Shown: piece after piece, positions 1 through 13,992 of the stretch
Position numbering within the stretch: the first letter of the stretch is position 1
How the letters are laid out: every line of letters starts with the position of its first letter
Source of the DNA: Scatophagus argus
Taxonomy: Eukaryota; Chordata; Actinopteri; Scatophagidae
Direction: 5' to 3'
Length of the DNA: 64,000 bases
NCBI RefSeq assembly: GCF_020382885.2
Contig: NC_058499.1
Span: forward strand, 7,115,872 to 7,179,871
Translations under genes and position numbers: made by a program
Notes under the pieces: model-generated
Databases searched by the model: none
The model's input: only the letters and a program-made list of their open reading frames with translations
What the model was told of the DNA's origin: nothing

Positions 1-978
1 AGGATGAGATGTCCTCAGGAATGTGCTTCTGATGGCAGTAGCTGAAGCTCTGAGACACAGTCTAGGAAGAGGAAATCAGATAGGGCCAGTTAGGGAGCTG
101 ATATACTTCCTCTAAGGATCTGGACCCACATCAAGAATGTTTCACTCTCCTGTTGCCATGGGTTAATTCCCGAGGGCGAGACAGGGCACGCACTATTGTT
201 GTGTTCTATTTTCGTTGCCTGTGTTTGCTGTAATTTGTGGCCTCACCCCAACCGTGGTTCTGTAATTTCGATTGCAATCGGACTGCTGTAGTTTTTAGCA
301 CTCTGGAGTAAATTATAGTGAATTACGCTAAATTGAATGGTTGGAGTTGAATATCTAAAAATGCAAGGTTTTTTTTCCCTCTTTCTGTTGCTTTGTTTCA
401 TGTAACTGATGCAATTTTAAAGACAACGCCCTTCAGAATGACTCTAGAACTGCCAGATATGTGGCTTTAGGGAGACATTTTCACTCTTTCTTTCACCAAA
501 ACTATTTGAGTTTGACCATGAGAGTCTTTTTGAGGCTATGGAGCTCATTCCGATCCCATTAAGATGATGAGAAAGTAAGAAAAAAAAAACATCCTCCAGT
601 TCCTCACTTCAAAGAACCCAGACATCGTAGGAAGGGGGAGACTTGAGAGAGATGCAGACAGTGTCTGAGCTGACCCACTGTGGCGATGCAAGAGAGACCT
701 CCCCTTGACTGGAGACTAATAGTAATCCCATCAAAGAAAAAGAAAATAAAGCCTATCCACATCATAGTGTATGGCCTACGTGATGATTATAATCACTAGT
801 GAGATAATAATGATGAAAGCTATTAGGTGAGAGTTCTAAGAGTTTCACTCCCCATTTCACAGCCGAGGAGGACAATAACGATGATGGTTGATATGTAAAA
901 AGAAAACCATGTCCTGGGAATTAAGTTCACATGCAAACAGCTGCAGCCATTGTCACTGTTAGGCTCAGTGGGCCTCAC
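1..978. other. Intron of nuak1 (after exon 5)
   Basis: Non-coding, AT-rich. No exon of the kinase C-lobe could be recognised on the minus strand, so the next nuak1 exon is presumably left of the window. Nothing else was seen. Confidence 0.6.
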
Positions 979-3900
979 CTCTGGCCCACGGTACGGTCTC
1001 CCATTGACTATTTCTGGTGAAGCGTAAAGCGGGCTGCCACAGAAGGTTTGCAGCAGCTTGTCCTTATGGTAGAGGTTGGACAGCCCAAAGTCAGCAATCT
1101 GTGGACACAGGAGTATAGGTGAATCTTATTCCATGGTTAATACCTTGTGCATAGATCATTTGAGGTAAAACACTCTACTCCTGTGGGTAACACAACACAG
1201 ACCAAGCGAGAAAACTTACCTTAATATTACAGTTTTCATCCAGTAGCACATTTTCCAGTTTCAGATCCCTGTGCACCACTCCATTCTGAAAGACAATAAG
1301 AAAAAACAAATTAATGATTGATTGATTGATCCATCAGTGCGTTATTCATGAGAGATGGATCCAAGTAATAAGCAGTCCATTGTATTAGGATGAGATGATT
1401 TACTCTGACAATGTTAGCTTGTGGCTCCTAGGGGAAATCAAGGCAGCCTGTTGGTTTAGTACTCTTTAATTGGTCTTGTCCCTTCTGGGGTTTTTTAGGC
1501 TGACATCTGCTGTGATTTTCTTTTTAAACCGACTCACATGTGTCACATAAGCATGAGCCTGTAATTACCACCCTGTATGAATGATGTTCTCACAACATCT
1601 TGGGATTAAAAAGCAACTATGCTGTTAGTGCCTGGGTTTTTAAAAATGTCTAGAATTAACATGTGGTATACAGACAGACAGAACCCAGCCTAGATGTGGA
1701 GGGGTGACTGCCCCCACACCCCACACCCCCAACAGCATTGCGTTCAGGATGGTACCTCTCATTGGTTATTGCTTGGGAGGGTGTTCATGTTCACATAAGC
1801 CTGACTGAAAAGGAAGAAATGGTTGCTTGTCTGTTGTGTCAGTGACTCACACCACCCCACCCAGCAGGAGGTTGAGCTTGGTAGTGATGATTCATCATTC
1901 ATGGCTGTCTGGGACTCTCCTATCTGAGGACCATGACATCATCCCTATCTCTGGCGGGGAAGAGAATGACAAGAGGGGAACCCATGCAAACAAGTCCCAG
2001 GACCTTTGGGTTTTTGATGGTAGTTAGTGAGGTGTGGAACAGGGATTGACGTGGGTGTGGTTGGAGCTAAATCTCTGGGGAAAAGCTTTGGGGGGTATCT
2101 TGGGACATCCATCAGTGTGTCAGCAGATGAGGACAGAATTAATGCAGGACCTGTTTGGAGAACTGTAATCAGAGTGTAAACCCGAATTAAACTGGTCTGT
2201 GTTCCATCTTCACTCAGAAACAGATGACTCCCTAAAACCAGCGGGCCAAGAAAAGCACACCGTGTAGGGCTTGCAACTGGCTATAAGGCTGACTGTGGAG
2301 GTGCATGGTTTATGTTACATTGAGCAGCCTAGAAAGCAAAGTGTGGGTGTGTGTAGGAGAGGCAAATAGGGATTTAAAGTGACGAAGAAAATTAATGTGC
2401 AAGCTTTTCTCTATGTACAGTATGGTACGGGTTTTTCTAACCTTGTGGCAGTGGTGTACGGCAGAGACTATCTGCCTGAAGAAGTGTCGCGTCTCCCGCT
2501 CACTCAGCCGCCGGCGCTCGCTGATATAGTCATACAGCTCGCCCTTGCTGGCGTACTCCATCACGATCACGATCTTGTCCTTGTTCTCAAACACTGAGAA
2601 ATTAAAAGAAAACAATAGGAGTCCATTATTATCTTCTTTTAGGAAAACACATCTGTATTAACACCAAGAGAGATGGGAGGACACCTTACAAAACCATTCC
2701 ACGTTCATCTTAAAATCACAAATGGATGGAATAATGTTGTTATGTAAAAAGCAGAGAAAACCAGTTTGACTGCCCCAACCTTTTGTTTTGGAGCAGGAAC
2801 CCAAATTCCAGAGAAGCACATTACATCTCTACACATCTCCCAGGGGTTACATCACCCAAACCCCACCTCATGTGTTTGGCTCCTACACAACATTGCAGGG
2901 AGGGCCTGTTAACTCAATCAAGCCCACTCCTCAGAGACCAGAGCGACTGGAGATCAGTGAGAACAGAGAGAAAGCAGGTTTGCAGCTTTGCAGACAGCGG
3001 GCACACTGCAATGTCAAGTAATTGCTCTTGACACATCGCACTTCAACTTGACATCATGTCAACACATTTCACAACACACTTCCACATTCTTAACCACCAT
3101 ACCCAATGTCCATCCGACGGGAAAATATTCACATAAATTGTTGTACAACAGTTTATTATGACAACAAGGTGCAAGTTCTCATTTTCACAGCCAATTTGTG
3201 CTCATAATTACTCTGAGAAAGTATTGCACCACTCATTGGTAATTCATTACTCAACAGTTTGTCATATGTTTTGTATGTGAATAATATTGGAGGCCAAGCA
3301 ATATGCATGTCAGTGTTTCTCAGTCTTCTGTTTACTCATTAACAGTGTACGCTATACGCCTTTTTACATGACACGCCTAAAACTAATCAAGAAAAAGGAT
3401 ATGAAAAATACGCAATAATTCATTTTCAATCTGACTTTTAGGAGGACAACTTGATTGAACTGTTTTTTTTTTTGTTTTTTTTTTTACATTAACTAACAAT
3501 ATCACTTGAAATAAAATGATGACTTGTTACACATCTGGTGACTGGAGAAAAGTAACCTTATTGCAGGTGTATAATTTCAACTTGGCAACACACTTCTGTC
3601 CCAGCGCCCTGGCATGAAGGGAATGAAAATGCTAAGAGGAAGACTGAGGGAATACTGAGGAGATGACAACAACGCAGTCAGACGTGTTGCTCCGTATTGT
3701 GTGGGTTGATTTTCCCACACAGCAGGGTTAGCAGGGTGAGGGCCTCTGCTTTCTGCACCCTTGAGTGAGCACCTTCATATTTTGTCACACTACTCTCCTC
3801 CCCCTCCTCCCAGGGTCCTTTTAAAGATATAATCCTCTACAAAAACACACAGTTGCTGAGTGATGGTAATGCTCACCGCTTGTGACTGACTGTCTGCTCG

Positions 3901-6900
3901 AGAAGTAACAGACTTGCAAGCCAGCCACCCGCAAGGGCAGAGCAGATCCGGGCCTCTGATTGGCGGACAGAGTGGTGACCTGGGGTGACATTCACAGTGA
4001 TCCATGGTGGGGCTGTGCATGAAGAGCAAATTCTCAGCATGCACTCCCGCTTACCTTTGACCCCTGATGGTGGAGTAATTACCTGGCTTACATAACTTGG
4101 GTTTGTTACAGGCAGATGGGCACACCAGCCACCACTACAGCCTCGCAGTCACTCATTGGGCTTTTTGTTCACAGGTCAGGCCCTCACATCTGACAAATTA
4201 ACACCTACTGTCCTATTGCCTGCACTGATGATGGACCACTGTCACAAGATGCATAGGGGACAAGAAGAAGAGTACCAAAAGTGTCACAGTGGCGGAATAC
4301 TATTGATGCAGACAATAAACGCGTACTGAAATCTACACAGATTTAGGTGAGGTTTTAACGGTGAAAGCTTCAACTGTTTTTTTCTGGAACTGGTTTACTT
4401 TACATTATCTTGAGATACCACAACAAAAGATCTTCAGAGTTTAAATTACTATCTAGGCTTACCTCACCTTTAAAGAATGCAGTATAATGAATGCAGTAAA
4501 GACTGTGACTCTTCACTCACAGCAGGTGAAAGGTTTTATGTCTGTTTTGACTTTATATCATCTCCTTATGTCATCTTTCCCTCATAATGGAATAGTTTGA
4601 CATTTTGGTAAATATAGTTTCTTATGCTTTCTTGCTGAAGGCTGGGTTTATCTGTATGGTAAATGTGACATTAAGGAAAGCAAACTTTCTTCTCGCGTAG
4701 AAAACAATTAGCTAACACTAGGCTGCTACTGCATTGTCATATTCACTGTACAGTCACAAGAGTTGTCATCTTCTCATCCAACCTTTTGCAAAGAAAGCAA
4801 GCAAGTATATTTCCCAAAATGTCAAACTAATCCTTTAACTTGCATCAATTTTGTTGAACTTAGCTTTACAGCATCTAACAATATGTACAAGAACGTGCTG
4901 CTGCTTAGTTAGATGTATCCATTTTTGCACTTACAGCATTCTTCGGGGTTGACTGTTTGTTTTAAAAGGAGAGCACTGGGGTACTTAGTTATGCCTGAGG
5001 AGCAAAATCCCTGCGCAGCATGCTGATGGATGCAGAATGTGAGGGAGTGGTAAAAATCCCTCTTCACATACACATCTGTTTCAGCTTTGCTTCACACAAG
5101 GCAGTTAGCAGGGGCTGTTGAAGAGGGTGTTGCCGGATACACAAATCTCAGGGCCATACATATATATTTCTAAAGCAAAGCTGGGTGGAGGCCAGACCAC
5201 AACAGTAAATGCTGGGTTTGAGGAGAAAGAGAGAGAGCAATGAGTCTGGTGGAGTTCATTGGTGGAGCGAACTGCATATAAAGCAAGGCAGTACACATAG
5301 GAATACCATGCAGCCTCCTTGGAGTATATAAAGCTGTGTGCTCTTTTAATCATTTTCCTACAACACACATAAAACTCTGCCACACTTCAGCCCTCCAGCT
5401 GACTGCTGGCACGTTCCCATGACAAATAGCGATGTTTGTCACATATTCACGTTGCTGATAACAACATGAGGAAACTTTGAAACTGAAGGGCAGTGGGTAA
5501 ACCAGTTTGGGCAGTGGCACACAACTGGCTTGTATTGTGCCAGTGCAGCTACCCTGAAAAGGACATTGAAACTGTTGCTTTGTTGACACAGGCATAAAAA
5601 TAGTCACGAGTCACAAATCATATGAAACTGACCTACAATGCAGCGCCTTGTGACTTTAATTGCCTGCACATAGGCCCAGACTACATTATAAGGGATGATT
5701 AATTGCAAGCAATATGGTGAAAGAATTCAATGGGAATTGTTCAACCTTTACACTCACCATTAATTCTAATCTATGTTTTCTTCCAGTGAGGTAAAGGTCA
5801 TTCAAAAGGACTCATATCCCAAAAAAAGGTCCCAAAGAGTAAACATGTGAGCCATTTAAGCCAGACTCGAAGTCTATCATATTTAGTGAGTTGCTTCCTG
5901 GGGTAGATATATGTTGACGTTGCTCAAGGGAAGGCTTAAGACCTTCCTCCCTCTGCATAGCACTGGACCAGGGTCAGACAGGGTGCAGGCCTGGGTGACT
6001 GAGGTCAGTCCAGTGACTCTCTAGCTGCACACACACACAACCACATTTACTGGCTCATGCATATATGTAAATATAAAAGAGCTCATGCAGACACACATTT
6101 GTACAAACACACACACACATACACGAGTACAGTCTGGTTCCCAGCTGCAGTTGTCTCTAAGTATCAGCAGATGTCTGGCCCTGAGATCAAGACCATAGAA
6201 GACAAGAGATGAGACCTCTTAGATGTGGGAGAGGCAATCCCGTAGAATACCACCCCTCTTACACTCACTTTCTTTCAACACACACACACACACACACATA
6301 TACACAGACACACATACACACACACACACACACACACAAACACACGTTCACAGAGATAGCCAGATGCAGTTAAAGCCATCCAGACTTTTACTGGTCCAGG
6401 CAGCCAGACAGAGCAGAGAAGATGAATAACATCCCAGAACTGTAGTCCAGGTCTTATTATGACATCTGCATGTCATAACATGACAATCCTGTAGTGAGGC
6501 CACAAGTGCTGAATGAGCTGAGGGAGGGCTCAATTTTGGACATGTGTGTTTTTGCTTATGTGTGCTCAAGTGAAACGAGGGTGTTATCATTTGTCATGTT
6601 TATGTGTGTATTTCCAGACATGCCGCAGACCCTCACCTTCATATATAGAAATGATGTGTGGGTGGCGGAGGGATGACATGATCTCAATCTCTCTGCGAAT
6701 GTGAACCATGTCCTGCTCATCCTTGATCTTCTCCTTCCGAATCGACTTGATAGCCACCTAGAAACAGAGGACAGAAAAAAGTTTGATCAGATCAGACTGA
6801 CAGCAATATAAAATTTCAAAGTAAAAGATAGCTTGGGTGCTTTATGTATAGCAATTTGAAACATTTTATTTTATTTACTTCAAAAGATGAAATAGATATG

Positions 6901-9900
6901 TTGATTTAATTTGGTAATGAAATGACAGTAGAAAACTGTAAAATAAAACTTTATTTATATTTAAGACACATTTTTAATGTTATCCGTTAACTTTAAAATG
7001 TACATTGCTCTTGCAGAGTACATACTGTACGTCATGTAATGTCTATCTGTCTCAACCTCTCTATCAACCTCATTCATCTCCCCTATCAGGGGTCTTATAG
7101 GACAACCTTTTGACTTCATCAGCAGGCCTTGCTGATGCGACAGCAGGATGAGTCAGACAAGAAGGAGGTGTCATCTTCGCCTCACACGGTATAATTTACT
7201 CAGCCTCTTTTCTGTATGAGAAGCAAAATGAAGGTGCACTCTGAGGAAAACACCCTGGCACGTGGTTCCATAATGGAGGTTTGCTTTGCACACTTTTAGA
7301 GCCTGGACCAGCATATAAGCAGGTATTAGTCAGAGTTTGGGATGGGTCTCTGATCTGGGCCCCCAACCTGTCTCTAACAGAATCAGAAGTCAGACTGAAA
7401 GTGAAACATGGGGTTTCCACAGCAACCGTCTATCTTGCGGCAGTTGTTTTTAGAGAACAGTAATATGCAGTAGGAGCCCAGTGGTGCTGTAATACTCATA
7501 ATTACAATGCTGATGTTTAGCAGCAATAATGTTTATCGTGTTCATCATTTTAGTTTTAGTGTGCTAGCAGGGTAACATTTGCTGGTTAGTGTGACACACA
7601 AAGAGCAGCTGGGGCTGATGGGAATGTCATGAGTTTTTCAGGTATGTGGTGAAAAAACAAAGTGTTTAAAGTTACTGTAACTCATCCAGTGAATGAATGT
7701 CTGCGCAAAGTTTCACTGCAATCCACCCAATAGTTGTGGAGATATTTTTCTCAAACCCACAAATACCAACCGCATGGTGGCGCTAGGGATCACCAAAGTC
7801 GGCAAGCTTTGTCCTTCGGACACCGAGAGTGTCTGAATAACCAACAAATCATCCACAGAGCCAATAAGGACCACAAGTAAAGGGGCAAACAAGGTGTTAC
7901 AAGTTCATGGTTTCTGCACAAAGCCAAGGAGGCATGGAGGTCAGTGTGCTCCTCCATACATCAGATGGCAGCCTTAATCTTCACAGCTGTGTTTGCTTCC
8001 CTGTCAAAAAGTCCTTGAGAAGGCATTAAATCACTACCTGATTTCTTTTTCTGTGTCTTATTTTTAGTCATTCTGATTAACAACCGCTAACGGCCTACTT
8101 TTGAAAGAGCTAGCCTGCAGGGAGTTTCATGAGAATGAGCAAGGGTTGAGGAAGTAATTCAGCCTGTGGTACTTGCCTTGCCAGTGGCCCTGCTACAGGA
8201 GACTCAACAGTCAGCAGCTACACTTGATTTGAAGATTTTTCACTATCATGGCATCGGCTTACGAGTCAGCTGCAACTGGATGCATTCAAACCTCTAGCCT
8301 TGCACTCCTTAAATGAAAGGTTAGCGGCCTTCTCCAAATAAACCAATCGAAAGTACACAGTCTAGCACATGTCACTGTAATTGTAGCCTAAACATTCTGG
8401 ATTGAATCCTGGGTTTGCTTTGATCAGACCTTTATAGAGTCTGTACACTCTGAATTCTGTTAGTTTAAACTTTTGTCCTCTCCTAGCTAAGCAGTAATAC
8501 TCTGAGGAGCCCAGCTTTATTCCATGCAGCAGAAACCACAGGCAGTAGCGGGTGCCAAGCTAATTACCGTGTACATCAATAAAAATAACCCCAAACCGGA
8601 ATAGTTCCCTTCCAGAGCATGCCTTGATTACACAGAATTTAAAGAAATGATACCATAATAAACAAGATAGGGTCCAGGGGGTCCACATGCTGCGTTCATA
8701 ATTGGTAAAAGTTGTTTCTGTCTTAATGCTGATGTTTTCCCTTACCTCATCAGATTCATCAACATTTTATCACTGATCCCCAAAACATGAGTAACATTTC
8801 TGACTTCGACATTTAGCAGCAAGGCAGAATGTGAGTCACCTTCCTGGATTTAATGTAGGAATTAATTCAGGAATTCATTAATTTAGGCAACAACTGAGAA
8901 ATGACCTATAAAAGTTACACGCAAAGGCAACTAAACTTTCTCTGTGTAACTTCTGCCTAAAACCCTTTCTCCTTAAAGGGTAGTAATCAATCTTTAACAG
9001 CTATGATCTTAATTACACACTGTATGTTAACTCACTGAACGAGCCAGCTCTCCCACATCGGGCTTGAGACAAAGCCAGGTATCTCTTGTGTATCTCCTCA
9101 TGTTCCCCTGCCCTGACCCCGATGTGGATCATTAAACAGGACTGCAGATCAGCCACTTGCCAGCTGGCCTGTCTGACTGACACAACTACGCTTGTCCTTA
9201 AGTGGATCCCTATTACTGTCACTCAGCGCAAACAGGCGCTGCACTGCTGCCCACGGCGGCCCCTGCCAGGTATGGGGCCAGCCTTGTCTGGACCCCTTGC
9301 TCCCCACCCAACCCCCTTGTTCGCAAAACACAGCTCGTTTGAAGTGAAAGTCCATGTTTCGCTTCAGTGGAGCCTGACATCTTCCTGCACTTTCTCAGGC
9401 CATTAAAATAGATGAAGTATTCATCACAAGCTCACCCTTCCCCACATTTTCTAAAGATCATGATCATCTGTTGTGTTGATTGTGCCTGCCTGTGTGCGTG
9501 TGTGTGTGTGTGTCTGACTCAGAGGTGGGAGGGGGGGGGGGGGGGTTAGTGGGAGGAAGAGGCCCGTCAGTTTTCCAGAGAACTATATTCTCAAACATAG
9601 CCAGGAATCACAATGCTTTGTCAACAGCACCACATATAGCAGAGGAATGTCAGTGTTTTCCCCTTTCGCGTACCTCTCCAGCGAATCCATTGTTGGGGAA
9701 TGATGTAATCTGGTGCTTTAAATTCATATTAATATGACTCTCTAACCCCTTTAACTGAGGCTGTCCCTCTCTTGTTATGGTGGTGGGCTTCCCTGTGTCT
9801 CCGTGCTAACTGCCCACACCCACCCCCCACAAGTCTGTGGTGGATCCCCCATACAGGATATTAACCTTCCCCTCCAATCTCATTTCCTGCTGTGGATGGC

Positions 9901-11942
9901 CTTTCATGTGTCACTGACCATTTTAGGCCCTACTGTCACCACAACCTTTTCTCTGTAGTCATTAAGATGGCACATACCACATTAAGACACAAAGTCTCTT
10001 TGTCATGAGTATACAGATATAAAACACATCTTCAAGAGACTCGCACAAACACATGAGCTTGTGCACGTGTCACATGCCCCGACTACCATCTCTATGATCA
10101 ATAGCACTCCGCATAATTGTGGGCTTTCCCTGAGCTACCAAGCAGTGCAACATATGGCTTTGCAGATTAAAGCAGACAGTCACTCAGTTCCACTTCACCT
10201 GACAGTGAAACATGCCTACATCTAATCAATCTCCCTCAACTGCCTTCAGTTCATTCCACAAACGTACGTGCACGGAGTCGCACAAAAAAACTTCCTCAGT
10301 CTGTCTCCTCACTTTGCTGTCTCTCTGCTCTTCTCATTTGTGGAACCAAACAGGAAAAGGTAGACGGAGCCGAGATTATTGCATAACAGTCTCACCACAC
10401 TGCCGTATCTGCCATATGGACACAAGAGACTACCTTGGAGTCAGAGGTCAAGTAAACTCTAGTAACACAGCGCCAGACAAATGTGGCCGGTGAGGTGGCC
10501 CGGCAGTCATGCTCGCTCTCGGTCTGTTTTCTGCTGCTTCTCCATGAGCAGAGGCGCTGATTTTCAAAGGACTTCCCCAACATATACAAATGTCCACGTG
10601 AAAAACACAGTGTTGCATGGAAGTGCTACACTTGACTGACACGCTATTTTAAGTCTGAATGTTATGCTCAAGACTTTGCAGCAAATTGCAGGATAACGGA
10701 AGGCATTAGGCCACTGAATTTTGATTTGTATACTGACAGATGACAGTCAAATGCTGTTTGAGTAAAACAGTACTCACTCCTGTCAACATCTGATACTTTG
10801 ACCTTTAGAGTCAATATACATTGTGCAATTTTAAAATGCTAGTCATTGTAATGCTTCCCATCAGTGTTGCTGCCATGGCAATAATGAATAGGAAAACACA
10901 CTGCAGAAAGGACAAGAAGCCAAGTGGGACAGGCCAAGAGAGAGTAAGCCCTACCAAAGAGTTTATGGTCCCCCTCTCTAGCATGCATTTGCCAGGAGTT
11001 ATGAAAACATTGGGGGACATTGATGACCTATACTAAGTTTCCTCCCTAACATTCTCTGTGCATGGAAAGTTCCTCATGTCCTGCCAAGGTGGGCTCGGGG
11101 GATGGGGGGGGTCAAATTTTGCCACGCGTGAAAATATTTGGGGAGATGTTCATACCAGCAGATGGTGGGTTTACTATGACAAAGATAGCAGAAAGTGGAG
11201 GGGGAACTAGTGCACACAAACTCACACCCACAAGCATAAAAACAGAACCGAAAGGATGTCGAAAACACTTAAAACAATAAACAAAAAAATGTGACGGGCC
11301 CTATCCTTGGGGGACTGTTAGCTGCTTACAGTGATGCTTAGGGGAATCACTGAAGTTACATCAGTCAGTCAGTAGCCGGATTTGCACTCCAGCATCCGGT
11401 CGTGAGGCCCCGCATAGGACAAGGCGTGTGCAGCCACAACTCACTGGTCCCATGGGCCCTTTGGAACATGGGGGGGTCCCCGGGGGAAGGACGTGCACAC
11501 ACGCCTCTGAGAGCAACAAAGTATTTATTTGGACTGGCAACTGAGCGCTGCAAAAGTATGCATGTTTAGGAAGCGTCTGGACGCACTAAAAGCACCATAA
11601 CAGATGTTTACAGCTGCTCAGAGCGCCTCTCAAGTGGCTCACCTCTCGGCCGGAGTGCCGCTCGATGGCCTTCTTGACTTTCCCATAGGTTCCCCTTCCA
11701 AGCGTCTCCAGCAGCTCGTAGCGGTGCTTCAGGTTATGCTTGTGGTGGTGTTTCTTCACGCCCGAGTTTCTCCGTCCATCACTGCTTGCCGGGGTCTCTT
11801 CGGGTGAGCTGCCGGCATGCAGGGGTGGAGCTGGAGGTGGAGGGGAGAGGTCACCCCCAGCCGGTTTGCCCGCTGAGGTTTGGACTTTCTGGGCCTCGGG
11901 ACGGGTTGCCCCCCGGTGGGGCGATAAATAAGCGGTTTCCAT
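979..11942 (-). CDS. nuak1: NUAK family kinase 1 (ARK5-like), first five coding exons, 3' part outside the window
   Basis: Serine/threonine kinase of the AMPK-related family, activated by LKB1 and acting on cell adhesion, polarity and stress responses. Coding exons, in gene order on the minus strand, are 11942-11643, 6757-6637, 2593-2442, 1285-1220 and 1098-979, all with GT-AG borders and matching phases, giving 253 residues. The start is ATG at 11942. An N-terminal His/Lys-rich stretch ([13 protein letters not shown], about 65-77) is typical of NUAK1. The glycine-rich loop is GRGTYGKV (82-89), the ATP lysine lies in VAIK (101-104), the catalytic loop HRD is at 196-198, DFG at 216-218, and the LKB1-target threonine in LLQTFCG is at 231. 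All key N-lobe and catalytic residues are present. The remainder of the kinase domain and the C-terminal tail lie left of base 979. NUAK2 is less likely because of the N-terminal motif; which teleost NUAK1 duplicate this is cannot be told. Confidence 0.93.
4585..4838. mobile_element. Short non-autonomous DNA element with terminal inverted repeats (MITE-like)
   Basis: The left end reads GGAATAGTTTGACATTTTGG and the right end, on the other strand, reads GGATTAGTTTGACATTTTGG, so the two ends are near-perfect inverted repeats. The similarity continues into a stretch containing GCTTTCTTGC on the left and GCTTGCTTTCTTTGC on the reversed right end. From memory this matches a very abundant inverted-repeat family in percomorph fish. 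There is no coding capacity. It lies in nuak1 intron 2. Confidence 0.75.
6278..6345. repeat. CA-rich microsatellite
   Basis: Interrupted (CA)n tract in nuak1 intron 2, about 290 bases from exon 2. Confidence 0.9.
7497..7840. mobile_element. Interspersed repeat of an abundant percomorph family, class not resolved
   Basis: Contains, in order, a segment around GATGTTTAGCAGCAATAATG, then GGGCTGATGGGAATGTCATG, then CACTGCAATCCACCCAATAG, and finally GGTGGCGCTAGGGATCACC. This succession of short blocks is one I remember as recurring many times in perch-like fish genomes. There are no clear terminal repeats and no open frame. It sits in nuak1 intron 1. Confidence 0.6.
9497..9547. repeat. GT microsatellite followed by a long G run
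   Basis: A (GT)n tract is followed within about 20 bases by an almost unbroken run of G. Simple sequence in nuak1 intron 1. Confidence 0.85.
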
Positions 11943-13567
11943 CTCACTGGGGAAGTGGTTTTAAACAACCTTCCCGCTGTTAATTATTTCAAACTACCAA
12001 AACAAATTGATAATATCATACAATACTTATAGGTCTAATAATAGTAATAATAAATAAATAAATTACACGGAATTACGCGTAGCCTACTAGTCACATTATT
12101 ACAAGTGGAAACTAACATTTCCAGATTGTCTTGGTTGATCAGTTGGCTTTGATCAAAGCAGACAGAGATTTCTCCTCCTACCTATTCATGTTATTATCGC
12201 TATATAATCAATCTACTACGGTTTAATCACAACAAAGTCTAAAAGGACATTATCGGTCCATAATTACCTGATACATGGTACTATATCACCGGATAGTATT
12301 AATTCTAGTGCCAATTTCGTAATAAAATATGTATTCAGACGTCGACAGCAGGCAGCGTGCCGAATGCTGAACACACTTTCGATTTAAAGATGATATACTG
12401 GCAATAATAACTGTGCAAGCTCTATCCAAATAAAAGAAAAAAAAGACTAAATTAAATCGATCTCCTCACTCATTAATGGTCTGGCATAGTCTGGCTGTGG
12501 TTAATTCTGGCTCGTTCACCTTAAACGTCGTCCTAAACGCTGCCAACATCACCGACTCACATCTAAAAGGCGAGAAAGCTGCGACGAAACCGGCGTTTTG
12601 GATGAAGATGACCCTCATTTTGTCCACGGCCCAGGTATAGCTCCTCATTCATCTAGACTCTGTTCTATTGTGCGCCTGCATGCTCCGTGCGGGGGTCGAC
12701 GGTGGAAGAGGTGCGCTGTGATCGGACACTATCTCAAGCTGAGACGTTTTGGTTATTGCCATGGTCGTTTCGCTGCGCCCCTTCTTTTTCTTCTTCTTCG
12801 TATGCCCTTCTTCTTGTTTCTCCCCTTTCTCTCTCTGTCGTCAACGTGAGAGGCTGTGAATAAGGATTGCGAGAGGATCCGAGACCGGAGGCGGGGTTTA
12901 CGCAGACCTCCTCCTTCCCTGTCTTTTTTCCCTTCCCTTCTCTCTTTGTGCTCTCTTCCCCTCTCCTCTTCTGGTACAGTATGAGTGCCGCTGATCAGGG
13001 GCGTAGCTGGGAGTCCTGTGCGCAGGAGGTGCCCCCTCCCCACCCCCACCCCCTCCTTTATTCCCGCTGTCATCCATCTTTGTCAGAAATGTCTAACCAT
13101 TCACAGATCAGTTACGCTCCCCTTCATCCTTGATTATCACCTCCATCCAGTGGTGCAAACATAACTAAATACAGATTCTCAAGTTGTGTACTCAAGAAAA
13201 AGTTCAAGGTAATTTGCTTGAGTATTTCCATTTTCCATTTTCTGATGCTTTATATTTTGAAAATAGTGTACTTTTTACTCAACCACATTTGTACATTTGC
13301 AGTTATTACTTTGCACATTAAAAACTAATCGTACAAATTAAATAGAGTGCATTTTTTTAGAGGAGAAAACAAAGGGATACATTCATAAGCTAACAGTGTT
13401 ATGTTGGCCCTACTTTACCAGCTGCAATATTAAAATGATGTACACATTAATGCATCACTTATAAAAATAAAATGACTACTTTTTTCTTCACTGTCTCCAA
13501 CAGGGATGTTTTTATTACCATCTAATTACTTGCTTGATAGTTAAACTGAAAGAAAAACAAGCACATC
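11943..13567. other. nuak1 upstream region and 5' intergenic sequence
   Basis: Holds the presumed promoter and 5' untranslated region of nuak1. The segment 12540-13080 has more CpG and includes a pyrimidine-rich stretch. Open frames there are low-complexity (Arg/Lys-rich on the minus strand) and were not called. No TATA box could be assigned with confidence. Confidence 0.4.
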
Positions 13568-13747
13568 TTTAAAGGAAGAGTTTGATATTTTGTAAAATAT
13601 ACTTTTGTCGCTTCCTTGCAGAGATCTAAAGCAACTCATTTGTCAATTACAAGAAAACTTGTTGTCAGCTATTTTGATAAACAATTAATCATTTCAGTCA
13701 TTTCCCAAGCAAAAATGTTTTACATTTGCTGGTCTCTAGCTTACTTA

Positions 13748-13992
13748 TTTACTTTATTAATCCCAAACTGGGAAATTTGGGTGTGGTGGAGTGATTAATG
13801 GGAAAAATGCCCCCCCCCCATTAGCCAGCTGAGGTATTTAACCCCCAGTTTTTTGCTCCCCAGGCGCTTGATAGTTGCAGCCCACTGCTCCTGTGTGTTT
13901 CACTGTATGTTGCATGTGTGTGTGTGTGTTTCAATCAGTGATGGGTTAAATGTAGAGAAGTAATTTCCCATTTTAGGGATTAATAAAGTAAA
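13748..13992. mobile_element. SINE-like core flanked by inverted 30-base ends
   Basis: The left end is TTTACTTTATTAATCCC with AAACTGGGAAATT behind it; the right end is its inverse (TAATTTCCCATTTTAGGGAT then TAATAAAGTAAA). The core contains a GCTCCCCAGGCGC block, CCCACTGCTCC, a GT run and TGATGGGTTAAATG, the same block order as the 3' half of the SINE at 14243-14500. The ends resemble the common fish Rex1-type 3' end. Confidence 0.6.

Larger units (their letters stand above)
2594..6636. other. Intron 2 of nuak1
   Basis: Four kilobases without a recognisable exon. It contains one short inverted-repeat element (4585-4838) and a CA-rich microsatellite near 6278-6345. Short open frames here have no family resemblance that I could see. 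Confidence 0.6.
6758..11642. other. Intron 1 of nuak1
   Basis: About 4.9 kb between the first and second coding exons. It holds the percomorph repeat at 7497-7840 and a GT/G-rich tract at 9497-9547. No exon or RNA gene was recognised in the rest. Confidence 0.6.

Noticed and set aside
12753..13073. A 106-codon Arg/Lys-rich frame upstream of nuak1
   Set aside because: It is the reverse of a pyrimidine-rich tract; low-complexity composition, no family resemblance, no splice partners.
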